Assembly (NCBI RefSeq): GCF_039535235.1
Contig: NZ_BAAAWU010000001.1
Span: 806,001-870,000 of the forward strand
Origin: Streptomyces roseoviridis
GTDB taxonomy: Bacteria; Actinomycetota; Actinomycetes; Streptomycetales; Streptomycetaceae
Direction of reading: 5' to 3'
Length of the DNA stretch: 64,000 nucleotides
In this document: positions 33,201-42,139 of the stretch, piece after piece
Layout: every line of letters starts with the position of its first letter
Position numbering within the stretch: the stretch's first letter is position 1
Program-made: the position numbers and the translations under genes
Notes under the pieces: model-generated
What the model saw: only the letters and a program-made list of their open reading frames with translations
Database searches by the model: none
Told to the model about the DNA's origin: nothing

Positions 33201-36200
33201 ATGCCTCTCACCGAGACGGAGTGGGGCCTCGTCACCAGTTGGGTGCGGGACCACCTTCTCGACGACCCCGATCCCCGGGCGCGGCTGCTCCACACCCCGC
33301 TGACCACCGACTTCGTGGCGGACCTCCCGCTCACTCCCGACCGGGAGGCGAACGCCCGCCGGATCGTGGAAGCGGCCCGCAGGGACGTCGCCGACCAGCG
33401 GCGGCTGCTCGACGCGCTCTCCCGGCTCGACGCCCTCGACCGGCTCGACGCCACCGACGCCGTCGGGCGGGGCATGGAGGTCCGGGCGCTGCTGGCCCGG
33501 CTGCGCGAGGACGAAGCGGCGCGGCACGCGGCGCGGGACCCGTTCGAGGCGCTGGTGCTGCGGCACGGCACCGAGGTGTTCGTCGACCGGGCGGAGCTGC
33601 GGGCCACGCTGCGCCGGTTCGTGGCCGACCCGGACCTCTCGGTGCTGGTGGTGGACGGCCCCCCGGACAGCGGGCGCTCGTACACCTACCGGCTGATCCG
33701 GCACCTGGGCCAGCACTGCGGGTTCCGCCCGGTGCGGGTGACGCTGGGGCGCACCTCGACGGCGGCGCGGCTGGTGGAACGGCTCGCCGCGTTCGTGTCG
33801 GGCCCGGAGGCCGACGGATTTCCGTTGAACCCGACACGGTTGAACGATCCACTGCCCTCGATCGACGACGCCGTGCACCGGATCGTGGGGCGGGCCACCG
33901 CCGCCGAGGACCGTTTCTGGCTGGTCCTCGACGAGTGCGACGCGCTCGACCCCACCTCCGACGTGTGGGACTGCATCGGCAAACTGGCCCTCGCCGTCTA
34001 CGAGCACACGCCGGTACGGCGTGAGGGCGTGCCCCGCCTGGTGCTCCTCGGCTACTCCCCCACCGCGCACCCCCTCCCGTACGACACGCGCAACAGCGTG
34101 TGCCGGGACACGGCGCGCCCGGTCGGGCCGGAGGAACTGCGGGCGTTCTTCGGCCGCTTCTTCGCCGAGACGGGGGCGGGGGCGCGGGACGGCGCCGGGG
34201 CGGGGGCCGAGACCGGGGCCTGGGCGGGGGCCGAAGGGGGCTCGAACGGTCCTGGCGGCGCGCCGTCCGGGGAGCCTGCCCGGCTGCCGGCCGCCGAGCC
34301 GCCCGCCGGGCTGGTGGAGACGGCGGTCGGGGAGGTGCTGCGGGCGGTGGACGCGGCCGATCCCGCCGACAGTCACATGCGGCGGGTCTGCACGGCCGTC
34401 GAGCACGTCGTACGGCTCTCGCTCGGCCTCGGCCCCGGCGAGGACCTCGCCGGGCCGCTGCGCAGCACCCTGCGCTCGCCCCCAGCGGCCCCGAGCGCGC
34501 CCGCCCTGCCGGAGCTGCGCCGCGCCTACCGGGAGGCCGCCTGCCTGCTCGACGCCTTCGACCCGGCGACGCTGCGCCTGCCCGGCGAGCGCGAACCGAG
34601 CGGCCGGGCGGCCCTGGAGCTCGTCGACGACTGTACGGCGCTCGCGGGACCGCAGCGGTCGGTGCGCTGGGTGCTCAGCCCACAGGTGCGCTCGGCCACC
34701 CTGAAGGAACTCGCCGGCCCCGAGGCCGCGCGGGCCGCGCTCGCCGCCAACGCCGACTCGCTGCCGGAGGGGCCGGGGGTGGAACGCGCGGCGCTGGCCC
34801 TGCTCTCGGGCACGGCGGCCGGTCCGGCGGCGCCCGGCCCGCAGGACGGACACGGCGAGCACGGCACGTCCGCGGGGCACGGCGCGTCCCTCGGGCACCC
34901 GGCTGCCCCCGGGTACGGCCCGTACGACACGTACGACACGTACGGCACGGAACCGGAGGTGGACGAGCTCACCGACCTCCTCCAGGCCGTCCTGTGGCTG
35001 GAGCAGGTGCCCGGCACCGCGGGCCTCCTGCCGTCCTCAGCCGACATCCAGCGGCGCCTGGAGCGGGCCAGGCTGCTGCAACCGCTGCGCCGGCTGGTGC
35101 GGGTCACCTTCCACGGGCGCTCCCGCGAACTGGACGCCCTGCGGGCGTACATCGCGCTGCCGACGGAGCCCGCGGAGCCGCCGGTACTCCTGCACGGCAT
35201 CGGCGGCATCGGCAAGAGCACCCTGCTGGCACGCTTCCTCCTGGACGGTCTGCGCGAGGCGGCGCCGGACGGATTTCCCTTCGCCTACGTCGACTTCGAA
35301 CGCCCGACGCTCTCCCTCCACGAACCGGCGACGGTGATCGCCGAGGCGGCCCGCCAGCTCGGCGTGCAGTATCCCGGTCACCGGGCCGCGTTCGACGCCC
35401 TCGCCGACCGGTGCGGGCGGACCGCCGCCGTGCAGCGCGGCGAACGCGACCGGATCGACGAACTGTCCCGGCTCTCCGCCACCCGCGCCACCATGGGCCG
35501 CGACTACTCCGCCGGGTTCCACGCCCGCGCCAGCGCCGTCGAACAGGAGCTGGCCCGCGAGCTCGCCGTCCTGGTGACCGAGGCGGTCGGCACGCCTCCC
35601 GGCAGGATGGAACCGCCGCTGGTGATCGCGCTGGACTCCTTCGAGGAGGCCCAGTACCGCGGTTCGCCCGTGCTGTCGCGCATGTGGGCGGTGTGGACGG
35701 CGCTGCGCGCCGCCTATCCGCGGCTGCGGTTCGTGGTCGCCGGGCGGGCCCCCATCGACCATCCGGCACGCGTGCTCGCGCCGCGCACCATGGAGCTGAC
35801 GGAGCTCGACGAAGAGGCCTCCGTGGACCTCCTCATGTCCTGCGGCGTCGACGACGAACCGGTGGCGCGCGTGCTGTACGGGCACGTCGGCGGCCATCCC
35901 CTCAGCCTGAAGCTCGCCGCGCGCACGGCGCTGACGCTCGGCGAGGACAGCGACTCGCTCGGCGGACTGCTGCACGACCTGACGTCACGGAGGCGGCTGC
36001 GGGGCAGCGTCGACCGGATGCTGATCCAGGGCACCCTCTACGAGCGGATCCTGCACCACATCGCCGACCCCGACGTGCGTGCCCTCGCCCAGGCCGGTCT
36101 GGCGCTGCGGGTCATCACCCCGGAGCTGGTGCGCGAGGTGCTCGCCGGCCCCGCCGGGGTGACGGTCGCCCAGCCCGCCGAGGCGGGCCGGCTCTTCGGT

Positions 36201-38795
36201 CTGCTGACGTCGCGGCTCGACCTGATGGAGTCGGCGGGCCCCCGCGCGATCCGGCACCGGCCCGACCTCCGGTCGATCATGCTGCGGCTGTCCGACGCCG
36301 CGCGGACGGATCTGATGCGCGCCGTGGACCGCCGGGCGGTGGCCTACTACGCCGCCCGCGACTCCGTTGCGGACCGTGCCGAGGAGATCTACCACCGGCT
36401 GCGGCTCGGCGAGAACCCCCGTACCGTGGAGGCGCGTTGGCGGCCGGGCGTGGAGCACCACCTGGCGGGCGCGGACCGGGACATGGCTCCCCGCTCGGCG
36501 GCGTTCCTGCTCGGCAGGATCGGCGGCCACGTGCCGGACCGGCTCATGGCGGAGGCCGACCAGGAGGACTGGGAGCGGATCGCCGCCCGCGAGGTCGAGG
36601 ACCTGCTCACCCAGGGCTATCCGGAGGTGGCCGCGCGGCGGCTGGCCGAGCGGCAGCCGTGGACGCCGTGCAGCCGACTGCACGCCCTGCTCGTGGAGAC
36701 CCTGGCCCGCTCCGGGCGCAGCGCGGACGCCCGCGAGACCGCCGAGCGGGCCGTGGACCGGGCGGAGGAGGCCGGCTGTGCGGAGACCCGTCTGGAGCTG
36801 CTGCAGCTGTCCGCCCGCCTCGCGCAGGACGCGGGCGACTTCACCGACGCCGACCGCGCGCTCCAGGAGGCCGAGGCGGTGGCGGCGGGCCTCGGCCTGC
36901 CGTACGAGTCGATCGGTGTCCTGGTCGCCCGGTCCCGGCTGGCGGTGGCCGCCCGTGCGGACTCCGGCGAGACGGACGCCCGGCTGGCCCGCAGCCTGCG
37001 CGGCCTGCCCGACGAGGCGCTGGCCCGGCAGCCCGCCCTGGCCCGCGCGGCCGCCGTCTCGGCCAGCCGGGTGGACCCGCCGGCCCTGGCGCGCACCCTG
37101 CGGCTCGTGGGGCTGCCCGGTGACGACGAGGCCGTGGTGGCGGCGCTGGCCCGCTGGATCGAGACGGCGATGGCGGACGAGCCGCGGCTGCGCGCGCCGC
37201 TGGCCCGCATGCTGGCCTCGGCCGCGACGGGCGCCCGGCCGACGGGCCCGCCGCCGTCGTCCGCGCCGTCCCCGCCGTCCCCGCCGCCGCTGCCCGGCCC
37301 CTACGGGGGCGACCCGTACGGGGACCACCCCTACGGCGGCCCCTACGGGACGGGGCAGGACGGGACGGGAGCGGACGGGAGCGGGAGCGGCCCGTACGGG
37401 AGCACCCTGCCGCACTCCCGGGTCGAAGAGGCGCTGTGGGAGGCGCGGCGTCACGGCACCCTGGACAGTCTGGCGTGGCGGGCGCTGACGCTGAGCGACC
37501 GCAGCGGCGATCTGCTGCGCGGCGTGGCCGAGGCGGTCGACGCCGGCCGGTCCGGGGCGGCCGGCCGCCCCTGGTACGCGCCGGTGTCCGGCGGCACGGA
37601 CCTGGTGGGGGTCACTCCGCCACCCGACCAGGCCCAGGCGGCGTGGCGGGACGAGCCGTACCTGACCGACGAGGAACTGCTCGCGGTGGAGACGGCCGCC
37701 ATGGAGGCGGGCCTGGCCGACCGGGAACTGCGGGGCGGGCTCTTCGCGGGCGTCAAGGACCACTTCCGGGCGGCGCTGCCGCCGCAGCCGACCCCGTTCA
37801 CGCAGATCCGGTCCGATCTGCGGACCATGAACCGGGTCGAGCGGCTGATGGAGGGCGAGGTTCCGCTGGAGCTGTGGCTGCGCAACGCCATCCGGCTGGC
37901 CGCGGAGCCGGGCCCGGTCGCCGTCTTCCAGCGGGCGCTCGACCACGTGGTGCGGGACGCGGCCGGCGAGCCGGAGCTTCCGGCGGAGTTCCTGTCCGCC
38001 GAGTTCAAGGAGGAGATCGTCGTACGGGACGACATGATGCCGTTCGAGTTCCTGCACGAGGGCTTCCTCGCCGGCGCGGCCGTCGCCCGGCTCACCGTGC
38101 CGCCGTACGAGTCGGGCAGACCGCTGCGTCCCGCCTATCCGCACGCGGGCACCGGCTGGCTGATCGCTCCCGGGCTCCTCGTCACCAACCACCATGTGGT
38201 GAACGCCCGCAACGGCATCGGCGGCGGCCGCAGACGGGTCGCGGAGGAGGACCTCCAGCTCCAGGTGCGCAATTCGCGCTCGCGCTTCGACTACGGGGCC
38301 GACCAGGCCGAGACGGAGGAGGCGACCGCCTCCGGTCTCGTCGCCTGGGACGAGGAACTCGACTACGCGGTGCTGCGCCTGACGGTGGCCCAGCCGGAGC
38401 GGCAGGTGCTGCGGGTGGCGACGGCCCCGTTCGAGATGGCGGGCGCCGACGCCCCGGCCGTGAACATCATCCAGCACCCCAAGGGCATGCCGAAGCGGGT
38501 CGCGCTGCGCAACAACACGGTCTACCAGGCGGACGAGAAGAACCTGGCCTACTTCACCGACACCCAGGGCGGCTCCTCCGGCTCCCCCGTCTTCACCGAC
38601 CGGTGGACGGTGGTCGCGCTGCACCGGGGAGCCCGCCGGATCAGCGGCGTCGAGTACCGGGGCCGGACGAGCGCCGTCGTCAACGTCGGTACGCAGATCA
38701 GCCGGATCCTGGCCCATCTGCGGGAGGGCCGACCGGAGTTGTACGAGGAGATCATGGCGGCGCAGTCGGCGCTGCCGCCGGAACCGGACCTTTGA
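33201..38795 (+). CDS. Giant dual P-loop NTPase / helical repeat / EAD-like / trypsin protein
   Basis: A 1,864-residue protein, in order: a helical N-terminal domain (1-120); a P-loop ATPase with GPPDSGRS at 153-160 (Walker lysine replaced by Arg) and Walker B LVLDEC (Asp244-Glu245); an acidic/Gly-rich linker (320-375); a second, canonical STAND-like NTPase with GIGGIGKS at 666-673, LDSFEE (Asp812) and GGHPLSLKL; TPR-like helices (about 1130-1335); a Tyr/Gly/Pro linker (1365-1400); a helical domain resembling effector-associated domains (about 1490-1580); and a trypsin-like domain with triad His1665, Asp1721, Ser1793 (GGSSGSP). ATG 33201 is preferred; GTG 33150 is possible. It is not a known named protein. 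Confidence 0.85.
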   Translation: MPLTETEWGLVTSWVRDHLLDDPDPRARLLHTPLTTDFVADLPLTPDREANARRIVEAARRDVADQRRLLDALSRLDALDRLDATDAVGRGMEVRALLARLREDEAARHAARDPFEALVLRHGTEVFVDRAELRATLRRFVADPDLSVLVVDGPPDSGRSYTYRLIRHLGQHCGFRPVRVTLGRTSTAARLVERLAAFVSGPEADGFPLNPTRLNDPLPSIDDAVHRIVGRATAAEDRFWLVLDECDALDPTSDVWDCIGKLALAVYEHTPVRREGVPRLVLLGYSPTAHPLPYDTRNSVCRDTARPVGPEELRAFFGRFFAETGAGARDGAGAGAETGAWAGAEGGSNGPGGAPSGEPARLPAAEPPAGLVETAVGEVLRAVDAADPADSHMRRVCTAVEHVVRLSLGLGPGEDLAGPLRSTLRSPPAAPSAPALPELRRAYREAACLLDAFDPATLRLPGEREPSGRAALELVDDCTALAGPQRSVRWVLSPQVRSATLKELAGPEAARAALAANADSLPEGPGVERAALALLSGTAAGPAAPGPQDGHGEHGTSAGHGASLGHPAAPGYGPYDTYDTYGTEPEVDELTDLLQAVLWLEQVPGTAGLLPSSADIQRRLERARLLQPLRRLVRVTFHGRSRELDALRAYIALPTEPAEPPVLLHGIGGIGKSTLLARFLLDGLREAAPDGFPFAYVDFERPTLSLHEPATVIAEAARQLGVQYPGHRAAFDALADRCGRTAAVQRGERDRIDELSRLSATRATMGRDYSAGFHARASAVEQELARELAVLVTEAVGTPPGRMEPPLVIALDSFEEAQYRGSPVLSRMWAVWTALRAAYPRLRFVVAGRAPIDHPARVLAPRTMELTELDEEASVDLLMSCGVDDEPVARVLYGHVGGHPLSLKLAARTALTLGEDSDSLGGLLHDLTSRRRLRGSVDRMLIQGTLYERILHHIADPDVRALAQAGLALRVITPELVREVLAGPAGVTVAQPAEAGRLFGLLTSRLDLMESAGPRAIRHRPDLRSIMLRLSDAARTDLMRAVDRRAVAYYAARDSVADRAEEIYHRLRLGENPRTVEARWRPGVEHHLAGADRDMAPRSAAFLLGRIGGHVPDRLMAEADQEDWERIAAREVEDLLTQGYPEVAARRLAERQPWTPCSRLHALLVETLARSGRSADARETAERAVDRAEEAGCAETRLELLQLSARLAQDAGDFTDADRALQEAEAVAAGLGLPYESIGVLVARSRLAVAARADSGETDARLARSLRGLPDEALARQPALARAAAVSASRVDPPALARTLRLVGLPGDDEAVVAALARWIETAMADEPRLRAPLARMLASAATGARPTGPPPSSAPSPPSPPPLPGPYGGDPYGDHPYGGPYGTGQDGTGADGSGSGPYGSTLPHSRVEEALWEARRHGTLDSLAWRALTLSDRSGDLLRGVAEAVDAGRSGAAGRPWYAPVSGGTDLVGVTPPPDQAQAAWRDEPYLTDEELLAVETAAMEAGLADRELRGGLFAGVKDHFRAALPPQPTPFTQIRSDLRTMNRVERLMEGEVPLELWLRNAIRLAAEPGPVAVFQRALDHVVRDAAGEPELPAEFLSAEFKEEIVVRDDMMPFEFLHEGFLAGAAVARLTVPPYESGRPLRPAYPHAGTGWLIAPGLLVTNHHVVNARNGIGGGRRRVAEEDLQLQVRNSRSRFDYGADQAETEEATASGLVAWDEELDYAVLRLTVAQPERQVLRVATAPFEMAGADAPAVNIIQHPKGMPKRVALRNNTVYQADEKNLAYFTDTQGGSSGSPVFTDRWTVVALHRGARRISGVEYRGRTSAVVNVGTQISRILAHLREGRPELYEEIMAAQSALPPEPDL

Positions 38796-38822
38796 GACGG
38801 ACCGTGGGAGAGGTGACGGGAG

Positions 38823-39926
38823 ATGCCGTACGGATCACGGAGCGGCTCGCACAGCGGGTCACCGGTCGCGACCGGACCCGAGCAGGTCTTCGGCGATCTG
38901 GGCGAGGTGGCCGCCCGGGTGCGGGCCCGGCTCGAACAGGAGCTGGAGATCCAGGAGTCCGCCCTGGACCTTCCGCCCGGCGCCGCCCCGGGCGCCGAGA
39001 TCGGGCGCTTCGCGCAGGAGGAGCGGGCCCGGGTCCTGGAGGCGGGTGTCTTCGGCCTGGAGAAGCTGGCGCACGGCCGGTCGGACGAGGTCGACGAGGA
39101 CGAGTACTTCGGGGTGGAGGCGATCGTCCTCCTGGAGGGGCGGCCCGCGATCCTGGTGCAGGGGCAGGACTTCGCCCCGCAGCCGGGCGACTGGTCGGTG
39201 CTCGACGCCGCACGGGCCGCGATCCGCGAGTCGATCGCCCGGGTGGGCCGGGTCGAGGTCAGCGGCCACCCGAACCTGGACTGGGTCGGGACCGCCTTCC
39301 ACGTGGGCCCCGACACGGTGATGACCAACCGGCACGTGGCCGTCGAGTTCAGCCGCGCCGAGGACGCCGGCTGGTCCTTCCAGCAGGGCATGTCGGCCCG
39401 CGTCGACCCCGGCGAGGAGCTGCCCCCGCACCCCGCGCCCGGCCCGGTGCCGGCCGCCGGCCCCCTTCCGTACGAGGTCACCGAGGTGATCGGCATCCAT
39501 CCGGACGTCGACCTGGCCCTGCTGCGGATCGCCCCGCCCGACGGGGAACCGCTGCCCACGCCCCTCGCCGTCGCGGCCGACGCCCCGGCGGAGCTGTCGG
39601 GCCGGCCGGTGTACGTCGTCGGGTACCCGGCGTGGGACGGGCGCCGCAACGAGCCGGAGTCCATGCGGCGGATCTTCATGGACGTCTACAACGTGAAGCG
39701 CCTGCAGCCGGGGACGGCCACCGAGTTCACGCCCGGCGGCCTGGTGATGCGGCACGACTGCTCGACCCTCGGCGGCAACAGCGGCTCCCCCGTCTTCGAC
39801 CTCACCGACCACCGGGTCCTCGGTCTGCACTTCGGCGGGCGGTACCGGATGGGGAACGTGGCCGTGGCGCTGTGGGAACTCCTCGAGGATCCTCTGCTGG
39901 CGAAGGCGAACGTCAACTGGGTGTGA
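38823..39926 (+). CDS. Trypsin-like serine protease, stand-alone
   Basis: A 367-residue cytoplasmic trypsin-like peptidase without a signal peptide. Residues 25-130 form a helical/charged N-domain (VAARVRARLEQELEIQESAL, RFAQEERARVLEAGVFGLEK). The peptidase domain has His171 (TNRHVAVEF), Asp230 (DVDLALLRI) and Ser320 (GGNSGSPVF). It lies 27 bp after the giant gene, with GGGAG before its ATG, so both are probably one operon. With the fused trypsin of the giant protein, this gives two serine proteases beside a caspase, which suggests a proteolytic relay. Confidence 0.9.
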   Translation: MPYGSRSGSHSGSPVATGPEQVFGDLGEVAARVRARLEQELEIQESALDLPPGAAPGAEIGRFAQEERARVLEAGVFGLEKLAHGRSDEVDEDEYFGVEAIVLLEGRPAILVQGQDFAPQPGDWSVLDAARAAIRESIARVGRVEVSGHPNLDWVGTAFHVGPDTVMTNRHVAVEFSRAEDAGWSFQQGMSARVDPGEELPPHPAPGPVPAAGPLPYEVTEVIGIHPDVDLALLRIAPPDGEPLPTPLAVAADAPAELSGRPVYVVGYPAWDGRRNEPESMRRIFMDVYNVKRLQPGTATEFTPGGLVMRHDCSTLGGNSGSPVFDLTDHRVLGLHFGGRYRMGNVAVALWELLEDPLLAKANVNWV

Positions 39927-40623
39927 CGGCGTCGCCGAGAAGGCCGAAGACCGGGAGCAGGCCGTGCGGCCGCCGGTCGACGGGCAGGGGATCGACGAAG
40001 TGGACCCGGGCGCCGAGCGCCTGCGCCCCGCCGTCGACCGTACGGTCGTCGCCGACCATCAAGGTCTCGGCCGGACGGAGGCCGAGCCCCTCGCAGGCGA
40101 AGCGGAAGATCCCGGGGTCCGGTTTCTGGACGCCCAGCTCGCACGAGAGCGCGTAGACGTCGACCCACTCGTCGAGCCCGTGCGCGCGGAAGACGGGGCG
40201 CAGGTCCCAGCCGACGTTGCTGACGACGGCCACCCGGACGCCGCCGCGACTCAGTTCGCCGAGGGTGCGGGCGGCGTCGGGGTAGGGGTGCCACGCAGCG
40301 GGGGCCTTGTGGCGCTCGTAGAGCGCCCGGCACAGCGCGGGTTCGGTCACGCCGGCCTCGCGCATGAGGGCCGTGTACACGGCGTGGTGCCGTTCGGCGT
40401 CGAGGTCGCGCTCGGCCCAGAGCGGCTCCAGCCGGCCGGGCATCCGCCGCGGGTGCGAGCCGCCGGGCATCGCACCGTGGAAGGCGAGCCGTTCCACGGT
40501 GCGGGCGAACTCGTCGCCGGCCAGCCGGATGCCGGTCTCGGCGAGCGCCGCGTCCAGCCAGTGGGCGACGGACTCGATGCGCAGCAGAGTCCCGGAGAAG
40601 TCGAACATGACGCCTTTGATCAC
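39913..40623 (-). CDS. HAD-superfamily hydrolase
   Basis: A 236-residue haloacid-dehalogenase-like phosphatase. Motif I is MFDFSGTLLR (D-x-S rather than the usual DxDGT, keeping the nucleophile Asp); motif II is VAVVSNVGWD; Lys of motif III is in GVQKPDPGIF; motif IV is VGDDRTVDGGAQALG. The helical cap is between motifs I and II. The second Asp of motif I being Ser would reduce phosphatase activity and is seen in dehalogenase-like members. GTG 40623 or ATG 40608 may be the start. It overlaps the convergent protease gene by 14 bp. Confidence 0.85.
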   Translation of the reverse strand: MIKGVMFDFSGTLLRIESVAHWLDAALAETGIRLAGDEFARTVERLAFHGAMPGGSHPRRMPGRLEPLWAERDLDAERHHAVYTALMREAGVTEPALCRALYERHKAPAAWHPYPDAARTLGELSRGGVRVAVVSNVGWDLRPVFRAHGLDEWVDVYALSCELGVQKPDPGIFRFACEGLGLRPAETLMVGDDRTVDGGAQALGARVHFVDPLPVDRRPHGLLPVFGLLGDAVTPS

Positions 40624-40672
40624 CCTCCGATCGTACGAACGGCCCCCGGGGAACTCCAGGACCCGCGCCCGC

Positions 40673-40695
40673 GTTATACCCCCCACGGGTATAAC
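40673..40695. promoter_or_regulatory. CsoR/CstR-type operator before AhpD-like gene
   Basis: GTTATACCC (40673-40681), 5-nt spacer, GGGTATAAC (40687-40695): perfect 9-bp arms. TATACCC..GGGTATA is the hallmark of CsoR-family (Cu(I), persulfide or formaldehyde sensor) operators. It lies directly in front of the AhpD-like gene and 50 bp from the divergent HAD gene. No csoR gene is in the window. Confidence 0.7.
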
Positions 40696-40707
40696 TGAGG
40701 AGGCAGG

Positions 40708-41346
40708 GTGCCAGGTGACAACCAGCCGGGAGGCAAGGGGCCGCGAGGCAAGGGGCCGGGAGGCAAGGGGCGGCGGCTGACCGCGCTCGAACCGGAGCAG
40801 GCCACCGGGAAGGCGCGCGAGCTGCTCGCCGACATCGTGGAGCGGCACGGCTCCGCGGGTGAGATGGTCTCGACGATGGCCCACTCGGCGGCGGTCCTCG
40901 AGGGTTATCTGAGCCTGTCCCGGGCGATGAAGCGGGTGAAGCTGCCGCGGGCCCTGAGCGAGAAGATCTCGCTGGCCGTGCAGGAGTGGATCGGCTGCGG
41001 CACCTGCCGCGAGGCCCACGTGGCCGCGGCCCGCGCCGTCGGCCTGTCCGAGCGGGACATCGAGCTGGCCCGGCAGGGCACGTCGACGGACGCCCGTGAG
41101 GCCGCCCTCATCACGGTCGCCCTGCGCGTGCTCGCCGAGCCGAGCACGCTGGGCGACCAGGACGTGTCGGAGCTGCGCGCCCACGGCTGGAGCGACCGCG
41201 TCATCACCGAGGTGGTGGGCGTGGTGACGCTCAATCTGCTGACGGGCGCGTTCAACCTGCTGGCCGGGATCCAGCCGGAGGAGCCGGAGGAGGCCGGGGC
41301 AGCGGGCGAGCAGGAGGAGGGCGAGCACCTCCGGGACAGCGCCTGA
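40708..41346 (+). CDS. Carboxymuconolactone decarboxylase/AhpD-like protein
   Basis: A 212-residue protein. The first 22 residues are a Gly/Lys repeat (GGKGPRGKGPGGKG) from a 15-bp DNA repeat. The CMD/AhpD helical domain follows (about 25-180), with the redox CxxC in EWIGCGTCREAHVAAARAVG, as in AhpD-type peroxidase partners. GTG 40708 has GAGGAGG 4-5 nt upstream. A CsoR-type operator immediately precedes it, so it is likely induced by copper, sulfane sulfur or aldehyde stress. Confidence 0.87.
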   Translation: MPGDNQPGGKGPRGKGPGGKGRRLTALEPEQATGKARELLADIVERHGSAGEMVSTMAHSAAVLEGYLSLSRAMKRVKLPRALSEKISLAVQEWIGCGTCREAHVAAARAVGLSERDIELARQGTSTDAREAALITVALRVLAEPSTLGDQDVSELRAHGWSDRVITEVVGVVTLNLLTGAFNLLAGIQPEEPEEAGAAGEQEEGEHLRDSA

Positions 41347-41509
41347 GGAGGGCGGGCCCGGAGACGGCGCCCACGACGGGACCTGAGGGCGGCGCGCCGG
41401 AGCCGGGCGCGACGGACGTGCCCGGTCCCGGCCCGGTGACGCCGCACGGTCGCCCCGGGCCGCCGCGCCGTTCGGCGCCGACCCGCCCTCCTCAGGCGCT
41501 GTCCCGGAG
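41329..41509. repeat. 28-bp perfect inverted repeat around a 125-bp spacer
   Basis: Arm one 41329-41356 (begins CTCCGGGACAGCGCCTGAGG) and arm two 41482-41509 are exact reverse complements. Arm one contains the last codons and stop of the AhpD-like gene. Two further GTCACGCGGCGCGGGCGG direct repeats follow arm two. It could act as a long-range terminator, or record an inverted duplication event. Confidence 0.85.
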
Positions 41510-41677
41510 TCACGCGGCGCGGGCGGCCCGGGGGTCACGCGGCGCGGGCGGCGGCCCCGGGGCACCCGCTCCGCGGACCGCGCGCGCCCGGACCACGGTG
41601 ATGTGCCGGGCCCTCGGGGCGGTGCGCTCATGAAAGCCCCTGGTACTGCACGTGCCACCAACGACATGGGAGCAGGC
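41347..41677. other. 331-bp region without a convincing gene
   Basis: It holds the 28-bp inverted repeat and a pair of 18-bp direct repeats (41510-41560) and then the leader of the GreA-like gene. Open frames here lack ribosome sites and recognisable products. Confidence 0.6.
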
Positions 41678-42139
41678 ATGACCGACGGTCCCGAGCCCAT
41701 CAGCGCCGACACCCTCCGGGCGCTCCGGGAGGAGCTGGCCGAGCTGCGCGCCGAACGCGAGGCGGCGGCCTCGACGCTGGGGGACGACGACACGGTCGGC
41801 GACGACGCCGACGCGGCGGACGAGTTGCGGCGGGCCTCGGACGTCGCCCGGCTCGACCGGCGCATCGCCGAGATCGAGCGCCGCGTCCGCGGCGCGGGCA
41901 TCGCCGGCGCGCCGCCCTCGGACCGGGTGGGGGTGGGCAGCACCGTCACCGTGCGGTTCGAGGACGGTCGCGAGTCGACCGTCCACATCGGTGAGCTCGC
42001 CGACGCGGACGATCCGGCCCTGGTGACCTCCGACAGCCCGCTCGGCACCGCCTTGACGGGCCACAGGCCCGGCGACACGGTGAGCTACCGGACGCCCGGC
42101 GGCCCGATGTCGGCGACCGCCGTCTCCCTCGGCGACTGA
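41678..42139 (+). CDS. GreA/GreB-like protein
   Basis: A 153-residue protein with the Gre layout: an N-terminal helical hairpin (TLRALREELAELRAEREAAA, RRIAEIERRVR) with an acidic loop (DDDTVGDDADAADE) where GreA places its catalytic acidic tip, then a C-terminal FKBP-like domain (VGVGSTVTVRFEDGRESTVH, DSPLGTALTGHRPGDTVSY). GreA-type factors enter the RNA polymerase secondary channel and rescue backtracked complexes. It may be an accessory paralogue rather than housekeeping GreA. Ribosome site GGAGCAGG; an upstream in-frame start at 41603 is less likely. Confidence 0.83.
   Translation: MTDGPEPISADTLRALREELAELRAEREAAASTLGDDDTVGDDADAADELRRASDVARLDRRIAEIERRVRGAGIAGAPPSDRVGVGSTVTVRFEDGRESTVHIGELADADDPALVTSDSPLGTALTGHRPGDTVSYRTPGGPMSATAVSLGD

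Noticed and set aside
35985..38717. A 910-codon antisense frame inside the giant NTPase-protease gene
   Set aside because: Same reason; the plus-strand frame has clear NTPase and trypsin motifs.
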